Part shown: one piece after another, positions 1 through 7,922 of the stretch
Layout: every line of letters begins with the position of its first letter
Position numbering within the stretch: position 1 is the first letter of the stretch
NCBI GenBank assembly: GCA_015061605.1
Contig: SUWH01000010.1
Coordinates: 30,249 to 94,248, forward strand
DNA: 64,000 nucleotides
From: Lentisphaerota bacterium
Lineage (GTDB): Bacteria > Verrucomicrobiota > Lentisphaeria > Victivallales > Victivallaceae
Direction of reading: 5' to 3'
The notes under the pieces: model-generated
What the model saw: only the letters and a program-made list of their open reading frames with translations
What the model was told of the DNA's origin: nothing
Database searches by the model: none
Position numbers and translations under genes: made by a program

Positions 1-1440
1 AAATCCATTGTTTGCTATCTGCATCATAATAAACGGCAGTTCCGGATTCTGGAAGTGGTACCGCCAGTCATTGATCATATATTTAAGGATATCCTTGTAT
101 TCCCGGGAGCTCTCAATGGTGGTTGCATTGCTTTCTCCCTGATACCAGATCACACCGGCGAGCGCACAGGGCAGAAGCGGACGGATCATTCCGTCGAAAA
201 GAGCTGACGGTGTATTGGGATTTCCGGGCCCGAATGTTGAAGAGTCCCGGCGGAGTGATATTTTACCGAGGTCGAGTTCCGCTTCAGCCAGCCACATGCC
301 GCAGATGTCGAGAGTTTCTCCGAGTTCCCGGTTTTCCAACCGCCATGCTCCGGAAAAATTGCCGTCATAGACACAGGAATATCCGCGCACGGCGATCAGT
401 GCCCGTTCAGAAGTATTCAATCCGGCGGGTATTTTGTATTCCCGTGGAGTTTTATAGGTGTCCAGTGATGCTCCGCTTCCGGTACGGCCGATTTCCGTGC
501 CGTTGAAGTAGCTGATATCCTGCTTGTCGATGCCTCCGGTGCATAAATAGAGTTCTTTACCGACCCATGATTTCGGAAGTTCGATCTGTTTTCTTATCCA
601 GACTGCGCCGTTGCCGGAAATATATTGTTTGATCCAGCTGCCGGGGATTTTCATGGTTTTCCATGTTGAATCATCAAAATCGACCCGGTGGAATCCTTTT
701 TCAAAGCCTTCATTTTTGCCGTCCGGCCGCAGAAGATCACGCACGGTTTGGCTGTATATTGCATTGTTCGTTGTGGAATAGGTCTTTTCTTTGAGGTGGC
801 TGGCGCGGTATATATCTGAAATATTCCGGGTCAGAGGATTGGCACGGAGCGCAGAAGCACTGCTCCAGGCTTCGGCAATGGTGCCGCCCCAGCTGGAAAC
901 TATCAGACCGATTGGTATATCCAGTTGTTTCTGCAGATAAAGTCCGAACCATGCGGCAACGGCGGAACACTCAGGATCGATGGTTTTCCATGCTCCATTG
1001 CAATAACGTTCTTCGCAGCATCCGGCATTGTGTTCAACATTGAAATAGCGGAAAACAGCAGTTTTATCCATTGATTCAAAGAACTCTTTTTCCTGCTGAC
1101 GTGAAAGCTGTTTTTCCGGATCTATGCGGTCTGTCCGCAGGTCATCACCCAGTTTGTACTGCATATTGGATTGACCGGAAGCGAGCCAGAGTTCTCCGGT
1201 AAAAACATCTTCTACGGTGATTTTTTCATCACCGCAAGTTATCGTCATAGTGTAGGGACCGCCCGCTGGAAGGGCAGGGAAGTACAGCATAAAATCACCG
1301 GCAGCTGATGTCCGGCTGTAAGTGAATTGTCCGGCAAGTTCGCCGCTTACCATACTGTTGGCAATCGAAGTTCCCCAGACCGGAATGGTTGTATTGCGCT
1401 GCAAGATCACACCGTTTTGAAAGAGTGAAGCAAGTTTCAT
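1..1440 (-). CDS. Sialate O-acetylesterase-like hydrolase (3' end cut off by window edge)
   Basis: Reading the minus strand from the ATG at 1440 gives an open frame of 480 codons that runs off the window without a stop. It has the two signatures of the sialate O-acetylesterase (SASA, SGNH-like) family: GELWLASGQSNM with the putative nucleophile Ser91, and GVIWYQGESNA near residues 425-437. A beta-rich segment lies between them, as in this family. Such enzymes remove O-acetyl groups from sialic acids or other glycans, often from host or plant material. There is no clear signal peptide; the protein starts directly with the family's N-terminal sandwich (MKLASLFQNGVILQR). A promoter-like site lies at 1478-1506. 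The family call is secure; the substrate is not known. Confidence 0.9.
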   Translation of the reverse strand, partial: MKLASLFQNGVILQRNTTIPVWGTSIANSMVSGELAGQFTYSRTSAAGDFMLYFPALPAGGPYTMTITCGDEKITVEDVFTGELWLASGQSNMQYKLGDDLRTDRIDPEKQLSRQQEKEFFESMDKTAVFRYFNVEHNAGCCEERYCNGAWKTIDPECSAVAAWFGLYLQKQLDIPIGLIVSSWGGTIAEAWSSASALRANPLTRNISDIYRASHLKEKTYSTTNNAIYSQTVRDLLRPDGKNEGFEKGFHRVDFDDSTWKTMKIPGSWIKQYISGNGAVWIRKQIELPKSWVGKELYLCTGGIDKQDISYFNGTEIGRTGSGASLDTYKTPREYKIPAGLNTSERALIAVRGYSCVYDGNFSGAWRLENRELGETLDICGMWLAEAELDLGKISLRRDSSTFGPGNPNTPSALFDGMIRPLLPCALAGVIWYQGESNATTIESSREYKDILKYMINDWRYHFQNPELPFIMMQIANNGF

Positions 1441-1477
1441 AAATCCGGATACCTTAATATTGAGATCTGTGTTCTTT

Positions 1478-1506
1478 AATATACTGCCATTATAGCGAAA
1501 AAGCAA
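1478..1506 (-). promoter_or_regulatory. Predicted sigma70-type promoter for the esterase gene
   Basis: On the minus strand TTGCTT (1506-1501) is followed after 17 nt by TATATT (1483-1478), about 40 nt upstream of the start codon. The same -10 hexamer recurs at other genes in this window. Confidence 0.5.
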
Positions 1507-1548
1507 AGATTTTTCCGGAAAAAAACATCCTGTTTCACACCTTTTTTT

Positions 1549-1831
1549 CACAGATATCCCATAATTTTTCAAAAAGCGGGTATTCCCTCTGCATTCAAGC
1601 GAGAGAAATTTGATTTTTGAAAAAGTGATTTTGGCAAATTTTCCTGCCCGAAGCAGTTGCGCTCGAAACTGCCTGTTTCCAGTCGGCGGATGCAGTGCGA
1701 GGCAAGGTCGGGTTTTGCAAGCGAGAAGCGAGGGGAGTGTACGATTGTACTCGACTCGAGCGGCGAGCGAAGCAAGGCGCGAGATTGCCCGCAATGCGCC
1801 GCCGTCGGTTGTTTTTCATGAGACAGCTGTG
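1549..1831 (+). repeat. MITE-like repeat, copy A
   Basis: A 283-bp element without a convincing gene fills most of this intergenic stretch. It begins CACAGATATCCCATAA and ends with CATGAGACAGCTGTG, which are imperfect inverted ends (compare CACAGCTGTC at the left end of copy B). The flanks are CCTTTTTTT (left) and CCTTTTTCT (right), a possible 9-bp target duplication with one mismatch. Inside is a GC-rich part containing GTAC-GATT-GTAC. Bases 1707-1831 are almost identical (two differences by eye) to the inverted copy at 63876-64000. Related copies are at 27568-27838 and near 40718-40892. Confidence 0.65.
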
Positions 1832-1849
1832 CCTTTTTCTGAATGAAAC

Positions 1850-1878
1850 TTGACAGAATCTGACAATGATGTTATATT
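1850..1878 (+). promoter_or_regulatory. Predicted promoter of the S66 peptidase gene
   Basis: TTGACA (1850-1855), 17-nt spacer, TATATT (1873-1878), 31 nt before the start codon. It lies directly outside the right end of repeat copy A. Confidence 0.75.
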
Positions 1879-1908
1879 AGACGAAACTCTATATAAGGAA
1901 GATTTGTT

Positions 1909-2916
1909 ATGAAATTTAAGGTTATCTCTGCCGTCGCGCTGGTGTTTTCTGTCGCGTGTTTGTTTGCTGCTGAAAAAGATGCAGATCCGGAAATTTTGAG
2001 TACCAAAGGCGGCAAGCGCAGTTATAAGGGCGTCTATCCGCCTCATGTCAAAACCATCGCCGTTATCACTCCGGGATCTTATCCCAACCCCAAAACCGCC
2101 AACCGGGGATTCGATCTGCTCCGCAAGGCCGGATACAAGGTAAAAGTTTATCCAAATGTGTTCAATAAGCCTGAAGGTGTGGAGAAAAACCGTTATCGTT
2201 CCTGCCCGGTGGAGTTACGCGTCAAAGATTTTGAAGCCGCCTGGTGCGATAAGGAAAATGATATGATCATTTGTGCCCGCGGTGGATGGGGAACCATCGA
2301 TCTGGTGAAAAATGTCAACTGGGCAAAACTTCCCCGCCGTACGGAACTCTATGTTATGGGATACAGCGATGTGACCCTGCTGTTGTGTGCGTTGAGTGCC
2401 AAAGGTTACGGACGCCCGGTTGCCGGAGCGAATATAACTTCACATCCCGGACTTGCTCCGTCGATCATTCCGGAAATGAAAAAGATGTACCACGGTGAAG
2501 AGTTGACTCCGATCAAGTTGAAAACTCTTGTTCCGGGGGATTGTTCCGGAAAAATGGTCGCAGGTCTTCTCTCCCGCTACGTGCTGGTCGTCAAAAATAA
2601 CTATGGACTGGATACCAAAGGCAAAATCATCATCATCGAATGTGTCAAAAGTTCACCGGAAAAGATCCGCAAAGATTTTGATGAACTCCTTGCCGGAAAA
2701 TTCTTTGACGGTGCTGCCGGAGTGGTTTTCGGTCACTTTTTGAGAAGCGGCAATGCTGCTGAAATAGATAAAATTTTCGCTGAATATGCGCCGAAATTCA
2801 AAGTCCCCGTTTACCGCGGTCTGCCTTTCGGACACCATTCAAAGCATTTGGCGATCGACTTCGCCCGTACTGCTGTTATTAAAGACGGCGTGATAACTTT
2901 CCCCGCTGTCAAGTAA
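1909..2916 (+). CDS. LD-carboxypeptidase family protein (peptidase S66), secreted
   Basis: 335 residues starting with a Sec signal peptide (about residues 1-20, ending FAA). The body matches the S66 family, serine peptidases that trim the terminal D-Ala from L,D-tetrapeptides of recycled peptidoglycan, or act on related peptides. The expected catalytic triad is visible: Ser153 in GYSD, a Glu near 244 in IIIEC, and a His near 309 in LPFGHH. Most S66 enzymes are cytoplasmic, so the signal peptide suggests a periplasmic role. A ribosome site AAGGAAG lies 8 nt before ATG and the gene has its own promoter. It converges on miaA with only 10 nt between stop codons, and I see no terminator there. Confidence 0.9.
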   Translation: MKFKVISAVALVFSVACLFAAEKDADPEILSTKGGKRSYKGVYPPHVKTIAVITPGSYPNPKTANRGFDLLRKAGYKVKVYPNVFNKPEGVEKNRYRSCPVELRVKDFEAAWCDKENDMIICARGGWGTIDLVKNVNWAKLPRRTELYVMGYSDVTLLLCALSAKGYGRPVAGANITSHPGLAPSIIPEMKKMYHGEELTPIKLKTLVPGDCSGKMVAGLLSRYVLVVKNNYGLDTKGKIIIIECVKSSPEKIRKDFDELLAGKFFDGAAGVVFGHFLRSGNAAEIDKIFAEYAPKFKVPVYRGLPFGHHSKHLAIDFARTAVIKDGVITFPAVK

Positions 2917-2926
2917 GCGGGCGGAA

Positions 2927-3790
2927 TTATATTATTTCATCCGGAAACGGCGCTTGATGACGGAACCAGGTGCGTTGTCTTCTGGCGTATTGCCAGGTGG
3001 CGGTGGAGAGTTTATCCAGCAGTGTGTCGCGGTCAAAGCTGCCATTGAGGTATTCGGCGATGATTTTGTAACCGAGAGCTTGATGAGCAGTCGGCGTTGA
3101 AAGCAATCCTTTAGCGATGGCGGCTTCGGCTTCTTCGATCCATCCTGATTGAAGCATAAGTTTGGCGCGTCGGCGGATGCGTTCTTTCAAACAATCGCTT
3201 TCGCGTTCAATAAGTTTGACACAGCAGGGAAAACAGCGTTTGCTCTGACCGCTTTGAAAACTTAAAATCGACCTTCCGGAAATCAGACGCACTTCCAACG
3301 CGCGGATGAGTTTTCTCCGGCAGTTCTGCCACTTTTCCAATGCCAACGGGTCGAGGCGGCGCATTTCTTCAAAGAGTGCCGCTTCACCGGAAACGGAATC
3401 ATATTTTTCATCAAGGGTTTTGCGTAAATCCACATCCGCCGGAAGATCGTCCATCCCGCAGATGAAACTTTTTACATAAAGTCCGGTGCCGCCGCAGAGG
3501 ATCGGCACTTTGCCGCGTGAACGCACATCGGCAACGGCTTTTTTGGCAAGTGCGCAGTAGTCGGTAACGGTCATGCGCTGATCGAGTTCAAGTGTGCCGA
3601 CCAGATGATGAGGGATGCGGGCACGTTCCTCCATTGTCGGCTGGGCGGTTCCGATGGGCAAATCTTTGTAAAACTGCATGGAGTCGCAGGAGATGATTTC
3701 GCCGCCGAGCTTTTCGGCTTCGGCGAGCGCGGCGGAACTTTTGCCGCTGGCGGTACAGCCGATATATACGATCAGTGGATGGTCATTCAT
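2927..3790 (-). CDS. miaA: tRNA dimethylallyltransferase
   Basis: 287 residues, slightly shorter than the usual 300 or so. MiaA adds a dimethylallyl group to N6 of A37 in tRNAs that read UNN codons. Recognised by the P-loop variant GCTASGKSS (residues 11-19), the substrate motif DSMQFYKDL, PHHL, CGGTGLY and a C-terminal QYARRQRTWFR that contacts tRNA. The start overlaps the stop of the upstream ArnT-like gene by 8 nt, so translation is probably coupled. Confidence 0.96.
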   Translation of the reverse strand: MNDHPLIVYIGCTASGKSSAALAEAEKLGGEIISCDSMQFYKDLPIGTAQPTMEERARIPHHLVGTLELDQRMTVTDYCALAKKAVADVRSRGKVPILCGGTGLYVKSFICGMDDLPADVDLRKTLDEKYDSVSGEAALFEEMRRLDPLALEKWQNCRRKLIRALEVRLISGRSILSFQSGQSKRCFPCCVKLIERESDCLKERIRRRAKLMLQSGWIEEAEAAIAKGLLSTPTAHQALGYKIIAEYLNGSFDRDTLLDKLSTATWQYARRQRTWFRHQAPFPDEII

Positions 3791-5237
3791 TTTGCGGCAC
3801 CAGAAATGTGTGGTTGTCAGTGGTAAAAACTTCGTTGAAACGGCAGTTAAAACGTTTTTCCAATACCGCTTTATCTTCTTTAAAATGTTTTATCGCCACC
3901 GGTGGAATGCCGGGGAATTTGCCGGATGGACCGTCAAAAAATATACGGCTTTCAACACCGTTGTCCATAAAGGCGTACATCAGCGCCCACGGATCACTAT
4001 CAAAAGTGGCATAGACCGCCGGGGCGTCGGGAAAGAATTCTTTGAATTTCTGCGCGGTAAAATGCGGTGAAAAAGATTTTTTCATAAAATGGCAGTCGAT
4101 AAAATCCTCCTGACCGCCGGGGCAGGGGTGGAGTGAAGCAAGTTTTTCCCGGAGCGTTTCAAAACGGCACAACCCCGCCCAGAGAAAACTTGCCGCCATG
4201 ACTGCAAGCAGGATGGTTTCAGCATATTTTTCCCCTCTCTTGTGCCGCATCAATGCGAGGAAATCTTTTACGCCGTCGGCAAGTACCAATGTGAAAACCG
4301 GGAACAGCGGAAAAAACACTCTGGGGAAGGGGGCAACCTTAAATACATACGCAGCCGGGATGGGCAGAAACCAGATCAATAAATGAAATATTTTGGGAGT
4401 AAAACGGTACTTTTTTATCATGCCAAGTCCTGCCGGGATCATTACCGGCAAAAAAGTGAATACGACCCCCATCGCCAATGCGAGGAGCATGGCGGAACCC
4501 TCTTTCCATCCTTCGCCCAGTGCGGCACAGCGGAGCAGATTTTCCTTTATCGGCAGATAGAATAACGCAAATGCGGCAAGCGGCGTGAATCCGGCAAGGT
4601 AGAAACGCCTGGTTTTCAATATCTCCCACCGGCAATATCCCATCGCGTAAAGCATCGCTCCCGCCAATCCAGCCAGCGTGCCGGGCATGGTGCCGATGCT
4701 CAGAAGCGAAAAGAGAAACCATCCGGCAAGGAAACTTTTTTTGCCGCATTCAAGGTAACGTGTCACCATCCACGCTCCGCCGGAAACTGCCATCGCCGCA
4801 AGTATATAACCGCGTAAAGCTGTCGCGTACAGCGCAAAGGGAAAACTGAACGCCAGAACGCAAATCGTTACGAATGCCGCCGTATTGCTGCTCTTTTTCC
4901 GCAGCTGCCACAAAAAAAGTAAACAGCTTATACCGCAGAGAAACGGCAGAAGCCGCAGAAAGTCAAAGGAAAAAAGTTTTATCCACCAGTGCAGAAATAT
5001 GGTGTGGATGATTTGATTGTTGGGGATGATATAGGAGTGATATATCTTGGATGGAGTATCCAGCAGGGCAAAATTAAGTACCGTCAGCGCTTCATCGAAC
5101 CACAGCGGACGGTTCAACAGCGTTTTGGCGGAGACGGCAAAGATGAGTATAATGATCAACGGAGCAAATTTTTCCGTTTTCCCCGAAATAATAAAAGACC
5201 GGGAAGGTTTTTTCCTTTCCGGTCTCTTTGCAGTCAT
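3783..5237 (-). CDS. ArnT/PMT-like multi-spanning membrane protein (GT39/GT83-type fold)
   Basis: About 484 residues from the ATG at 5237, with roughly ten hydrophobic segments and a soluble C-terminal domain. The N-terminal RPLWFDEALT is the acidic first-loop motif of PMT/ArnT-type transferases, which use polyprenyl-phosphate sugars on the periplasmic face. Acceptor and donor cannot be read from sequence. The frame stays open upstream to 5408, but that part overlaps the ferredoxin gene in another frame and has shadow composition, so I exclude it. The ATG at 5237 has no good ribosome site and is followed within the coding sequence by the ferredoxin terminator hairpin, so the start is uncertain; TTG at 5159 is an alternative. 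Confidence 0.75.
   Translation of the reverse strand: MTAKRPERKKPSRSFIISGKTEKFAPLIIILIFAVSAKTLLNRPLWFDEALTVLNFALLDTPSKIYHSYIIPNNQIIHTIFLHWWIKLFSFDFLRLLPFLCGISCLLFLWQLRKKSSNTAAFVTICVLAFSFPFALYATALRGYILAAMAVSGGAWMVTRYLECGKKSFLAGWFLFSLLSIGTMPGTLAGLAGAMLYAMGYCRWEILKTRRFYLAGFTPLAAFALFYLPIKENLLRCAALGEGWKEGSAMLLALAMGVVFTFLPVMIPAGLGMIKKYRFTPKIFHLLIWFLPIPAAYVFKVAPFPRVFFPLFPVFTLVLADGVKDFLALMRHKRGEKYAETILLAVMAASFLWAGLCRFETLREKLASLHPCPGGQEDFIDCHFMKKSFSPHFTAQKFKEFFPDAPAVYATFDSDPWALMYAFMDNGVESRIFFDGPSGKFPGIPPVAIKHFKEDKAVLEKRFNCRFNEVFTTDNHTFLVPQNE
5186..5225 (-). terminator. Probable terminator or attenuator after the ferredoxin gene
   Basis: On the minus strand AGACCGGAAAGG and CCTTCCCGGTCT form a 12-bp stem with one mismatch around an A6 loop, followed by TTTATTATTT. 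It lies inside the first codons of the downstream membrane-protein frame, so it could act as an attenuator. Confidence 0.5.
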
Positions 5238-5250
5238 CGCTGTAAAAAAA

Positions 5251-5421
5251 TTACAGGCTGATGGCTTCGCAGGGGCAGCTGCCGACGCAGGCACCGCATT
5301 CGATGCAGGCACCTTCATCAACCACAGCTTTGTCGTCCGCGATGGTGATGGCACCAACGGGGCAGCTGTCAACGCAAGCACCGCAACCGGCGCAGGTATC
5401 TTTATCAATTTTAGCGGCCAT
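5251..5421 (-). CDS. 2[4Fe-4S] ferredoxin, 56 residues
   Basis: A complete short gene: ATG at 5421, TAA at 5251. The protein carries two classical clusters, C10-x2-C13-x2-C16-x3-C20-P and C39-x2-C42-x2-C45-x3-C49-P, as in clostridial-type bacterial ferredoxins of about 55 residues. These are cytoplasmic low-potential electron carriers for fermentative or anaerobic redox enzymes. An AAAAGGAG ribosome site lies 6 nt upstream, a good promoter at 5460-5488 and a terminator hairpin after it, so it is mainly a single-gene unit. One extra Cys (position 51) follows the second cluster's proline. The identification is firm; the redox partner is not visible here. Confidence 0.96.
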   Translation of the reverse strand: MAAKIDKDTCAGCGACVDSCPVGAITIADDKAVVDEGACIECGACVGSCPCEAISL

Positions 5422-5459
5422 TTTTCATTCTCCTTTTGAGTTTGGTTGGAACTTTTAAT

Positions 5460-5488
5460 AATATAACGCCTGATATTTGAAATATCAA
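5460..5488 (-). promoter_or_regulatory. Ferredoxin promoter with a palindrome in the spacer
   Basis: Minus strand TTGATA (5488-5483), 17-nt spacer, TATATT (5465-5460). The spacer overlaps a perfect inverted repeat TGATATTT-G-AAATATCA (5471-5487), which could be an operator for a dimeric repressor; that role is inferred from position only. Confidence 0.65.
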
Positions 5489-5516
5489 GCGTTATTCAAC
5501 TTATTTGACAGTAATT

Positions 5517-6617
5517 TTACTTCATCGGCATCTGCATCGGGGGCAGGGCCTGGGACTTGACAAAGTACTGAACTTTGGCGGCTTTTTCCAGTTTGGCGAT
5601 GAAATCCATCAACGCGCGCTGTTCTTTTTCCGCTTTGAGGGTGGCGAGCAGCTGAGTTTTGACCTGGGCGAAGGGGATCACGCTCTTTTTCTGCAACGCG
5701 TCGCGGCGGATGATGTGATAGCCGTACTGGGTTTCGATGACTTCGGAGATCTGACCGTCTTTGAGGGCGATGACCGCTTTTTCAAATTCGGGAACCATCT
5801 GACCTTTCTGGAAGGCACCGAGGGAACCGCCGTTGGCACCGCTGGGGCATTTGCTTTCGGTTTTGGCTTTGGCTTCAAAGAGGGCAGGGTTGGCTTTCAA
5901 TTCGATGAGGATGGCTTCGGCTTTGTCTTTGGCGGCCTTTTTGGTTTTGGCATCGGCCTTTTCATCGACCATGATCAAAATGTGGGAAGCGCGCATGGCA
6001 TCGGCGGGATCGGCAGGGGATTCAAAGAGGGCAGGGTTGCTCTTGTAGAATTTTTCCGCATCAGCATCGGTGACGGTGATACCTTTGTAGATGTTGTTCT
6101 GCATGAAGCTCTGGAGCGCGATCTGCTTCTGGGCTTCGGGGTTGGCAGAGATTTCATCAACATACTTGGCGAGGGTGGTTTTGCGCATGGAAAGCTGTTT
6201 TTCCATGAATTCGATCTGCTCTTTGGGCATCTTTTTGATGTCGGCTTCGAGGAACTCTTTTGCCATTTTCTGTGAGGGGACGATACCGGCTTTTTTCATT
6301 GCTTCGGTCATCAGGTCATTGATGACCATTGATTTGACCAGTTCGGCACCCATCATTTTGAGCTGGGCATTGATTTCCGGGGTAAGTTTGCCGCCGGGGA
6401 GCTGTTTGGTAAATTCAGTGATGAACTGCTGTTTGGTGATGGCTTTGCCGTTGACTTCGGCAAGTTTTTCCGGCCATTCGGTCCAGAATGGCTTTTCGGC
6501 GGCTTTGGCTTCCGCTTTGGGTGCAGCTTTGGGTGCGGCTTTTGCATCGGCGGCAAAGAGCGATGAACCGGTCAAACCGGCGGCGAGCAATGCGGTCAAC
6601 AGAACAGTTTTTTTCAT
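5517..6617 (-). CDS. Parvulin-type peptidyl-prolyl cis-trans isomerase / foldase (SurA/PrsA-like)
   Basis: 366 residues with a Sec signal peptide (to about residue 22, LFAADA), then an Ala/Lys/Pro linker (26-43), a helical chaperone region (about 45-200) and one parvulin domain (about 208-310). Parvulin marks are RASHILI, GGSLGAFQKGQMVPEFEKAV and YGYHII. It acts in the periplasm on unfolded outer-membrane or secreted proteins. Strong ribosome site AAGGAG before ATG. It stands alone between its leader and the ferredoxin promoter. A second, divergent SurA-like gene is at 48560. Confidence 0.9.
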   Translation of the reverse strand: MKKTVLLTALLAAGLTGSSLFAADAKAAPKAAPKAEAKAAEKPFWTEWPEKLAEVNGKAITKQQFITEFTKQLPGGKLTPEINAQLKMMGAELVKSMVINDLMTEAMKKAGIVPSQKMAKEFLEADIKKMPKEQIEFMEKQLSMRKTTLAKYVDEISANPEAQKQIALQSFMQNNIYKGITVTDADAEKFYKSNPALFESPADPADAMRASHILIMVDEKADAKTKKAAKDKAEAILIELKANPALFEAKAKTESKCPSGANGGSLGAFQKGQMVPEFEKAVIALKDGQISEVIETQYGYHIIRRDALQKKSVIPFAQVKTQLLATLKAEKEQRALMDFIAKLEKAAKVQYFVKSQALPPMQMPMK

Positions 6618-6693
6618 AGGATAACTCCTTTTTGTTTTTTTCTGCGGCAGATGATAATTCTGTATTTTCTGTCCGGCAGAAAGTTTTTTTCAA

Positions 6694-6719
6694 GCCGCAG
6701 TTTTTCATTTCTCTGCGGC
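6694..6719 (-). terminator. Hairpin between the lipoprotein and foldase genes
   Basis: GCCGCAG and CTGCGGC arms (7 bp) around a 12-nt loop. On the minus strand it lies 50 nt after the lipoprotein stop and is followed by TTGAAAAAAA rather than a T-run, so termination is doubtful. It may instead be a leader hairpin of the foldase gene. Confidence 0.3.
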
Positions 6720-6769
6720 AACGTACACTTTACACTAATAATACATCCCGGGCAAAATTCAATACCGTT

Positions 6770-7177
6770 TTATTTAAAGTTCCGTAAAACTTCCAATATC
6801 CGGTGTTTTTCCCGGTTTTTATCCAGACCGACCACGATAAATGAACCATGCACTTCGTAGATCGGGAAAGGGATGCAGTTGAAATAGATCTTTTTACTCT
6901 TTTTGATCCGTTCCAAACGTTCCCGGTTTGCCCTGACGGTGCGGTCAAACTTATAAACTCCGATACCGGAACCGGCGATCTTCAATTCCAGAGCTTCGGT
7001 CGCATTGAGGGGGATCGGACTTAACGGATTTACTTGTTCTATTTTAATTCCGGCTTTGTGCAGCGCGATGGCAAAGTCTGACGGTTTGAGATAGTTGTTC
7101 CTGTTGTCAGTAAAAGAACATCCGCTTGAAAACAGAACCGCCGCAACGGCAACAAGAGTTAACATGTATCGTTTCAT
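6770..7177 (-). CDS. Small lipoprotein of unknown function
   Basis: 135 residues. The N-terminus is a lipoprotein signal ending FSSGC (lipobox, Cys near residue 20). The mature part is a compact alpha/beta sequence of about 115 residues that I do not recognise. The frame is open further upstream, but the ATG at 7177 gives the proper signal peptide and lies downstream of a good promoter (7216-7243), so I use it. It follows lolD by 49 nt; a lipoprotein next to Lol sorting genes is a natural pairing, but nothing shows a functional link. Confidence 0.8.
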   Translation of the reverse strand: MKRYMLTLVAVAAVLFSSGCSFTDNRNNYLKPSDFAIALHKAGIKIEQVNPLSPIPLNATEALELKIAGSGIGVYKFDRTVRANRERLERIKKSKKIYFNCIPFPIYEVHGSFIVVGLDKNREKHRILEVLRNFK

Positions 7178-7215
7178 CGTTTTATCATCCTTGAAAATAT
7201 CAATGACAGAAAGAA

Positions 7216-7243
7216 AATATAGCACACTATCGGCGTTTGTCAA
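7216..7243 (-). promoter_or_regulatory. Predicted promoter for the lipoprotein gene, overlapping the end of lolD
   Basis: Minus strand TTGACA (7243-7238), 16-nt spacer, TATATT (7221-7216). The -35 box and most of the spacer lie in the last codons of lolD. Confidence 0.7.
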
Positions 7244-7922
7244 ATTCAGTGAATACTCCGTCATTCAATTCCACCGCCCGGTTGGCGCGGTTGGCAATAA
7301 GATGATTGTGGGTTATCATCAATATCGACAATCGGGGATTGGATTTGCGCATATTTTCAAACAATTGCAGAATCTCTTCTCCGGTATGGGGATCGAGATT
7401 GCCGGTCGGTTCATCCGCCAGCAACAGCGGCGGATCGTTTATAAGAGCCCGGGCGATGGCGGCACGCTGCTGTTCGCCGCCGGAAAGCTCCGACGGACGG
7501 TGTTTCATCCGTTCTTTCAAGCCGAGCGAAGTCAGTAATTCAGCGGCTTTCTTCTGCGCTTTGGAGGCAGATAAGCCATTCAGCCGTCCGGAAATGGCGA
7601 CATTTTCCAATATGGTCAATTCCGGAAGCAGATGATAAGATTGAAAGACGAACCCGATTTCTCTGCTGCGGAACTTTGCCGCCTGACTGCGGCTCAATTT
7701 TGAAGCATCGGTGTCACCGAAACAGATCTTCCCTGAATCGGGACGTTCCAGAAGTCCGATGATATTGAGCAAAGTGGTTTTCCCACTGCCGGAAGCCCCG
7801 TAGATGCAGACCCATTCACCTTGTTCGAGAGTGAAATCCACCCCTTTGAGAACTTTCAACTCTCCGTTGCCGACCTTGTAACTTTTGCGGACATCTTGTA
7901 AATACAGTACCGGTTTATTCAT
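7227..7922 (-). CDS. lolD: Lipoprotein-releasing ABC transporter, ATP-binding subunit
   Basis: 231 residues, full length for LolD/MacB-type ATPases. Walker A GASGSGKTT (42-50), signature LSGGEQQ (146-152), Walker B LLLADEP (166-172), and an H-loop MITHN. With its permease it extracts mature lipoproteins from the inner membrane and hands them to the periplasmic carrier. It overlaps the permease gene by 8 nt, which supports a joint role in lipoprotein sorting rather than drug export. Confidence 0.88.
   Translation of the reverse strand: MNKPVLYLQDVRKSYKVGNGELKVLKGVDFTLEQGEWVCIYGASGSGKTTLLNIIGLLERPDSGKICFGDTDASKLSRSQAAKFRSREIGFVFQSYHLLPELTILENVAISGRLNGLSASKAQKKAAELLTSLGLKERMKHRPSELSGGEQQRAAIARALINDPPLLLADEPTGNLDPHTGEEILQLFENMRKSNPRLSILMITHNHLIANRANRAVELNDGVFTEFDKRR

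Noticed and set aside
1610..1846. 78-codon frame in repeat copy A as an ordinary gene
   Set aside because: No ribosome site and it lies inside a repeat; treated as a property of the element and raised as a separate question.
5238..5408. N-terminal extension of the ArnT-like frame to 5408
   Set aside because: It overlaps the ferredoxin gene in another frame. The extension is low-complexity Ala/Pro/Ser, as expected from a shadow, whereas the ferredoxin frame has two perfect cluster motifs.
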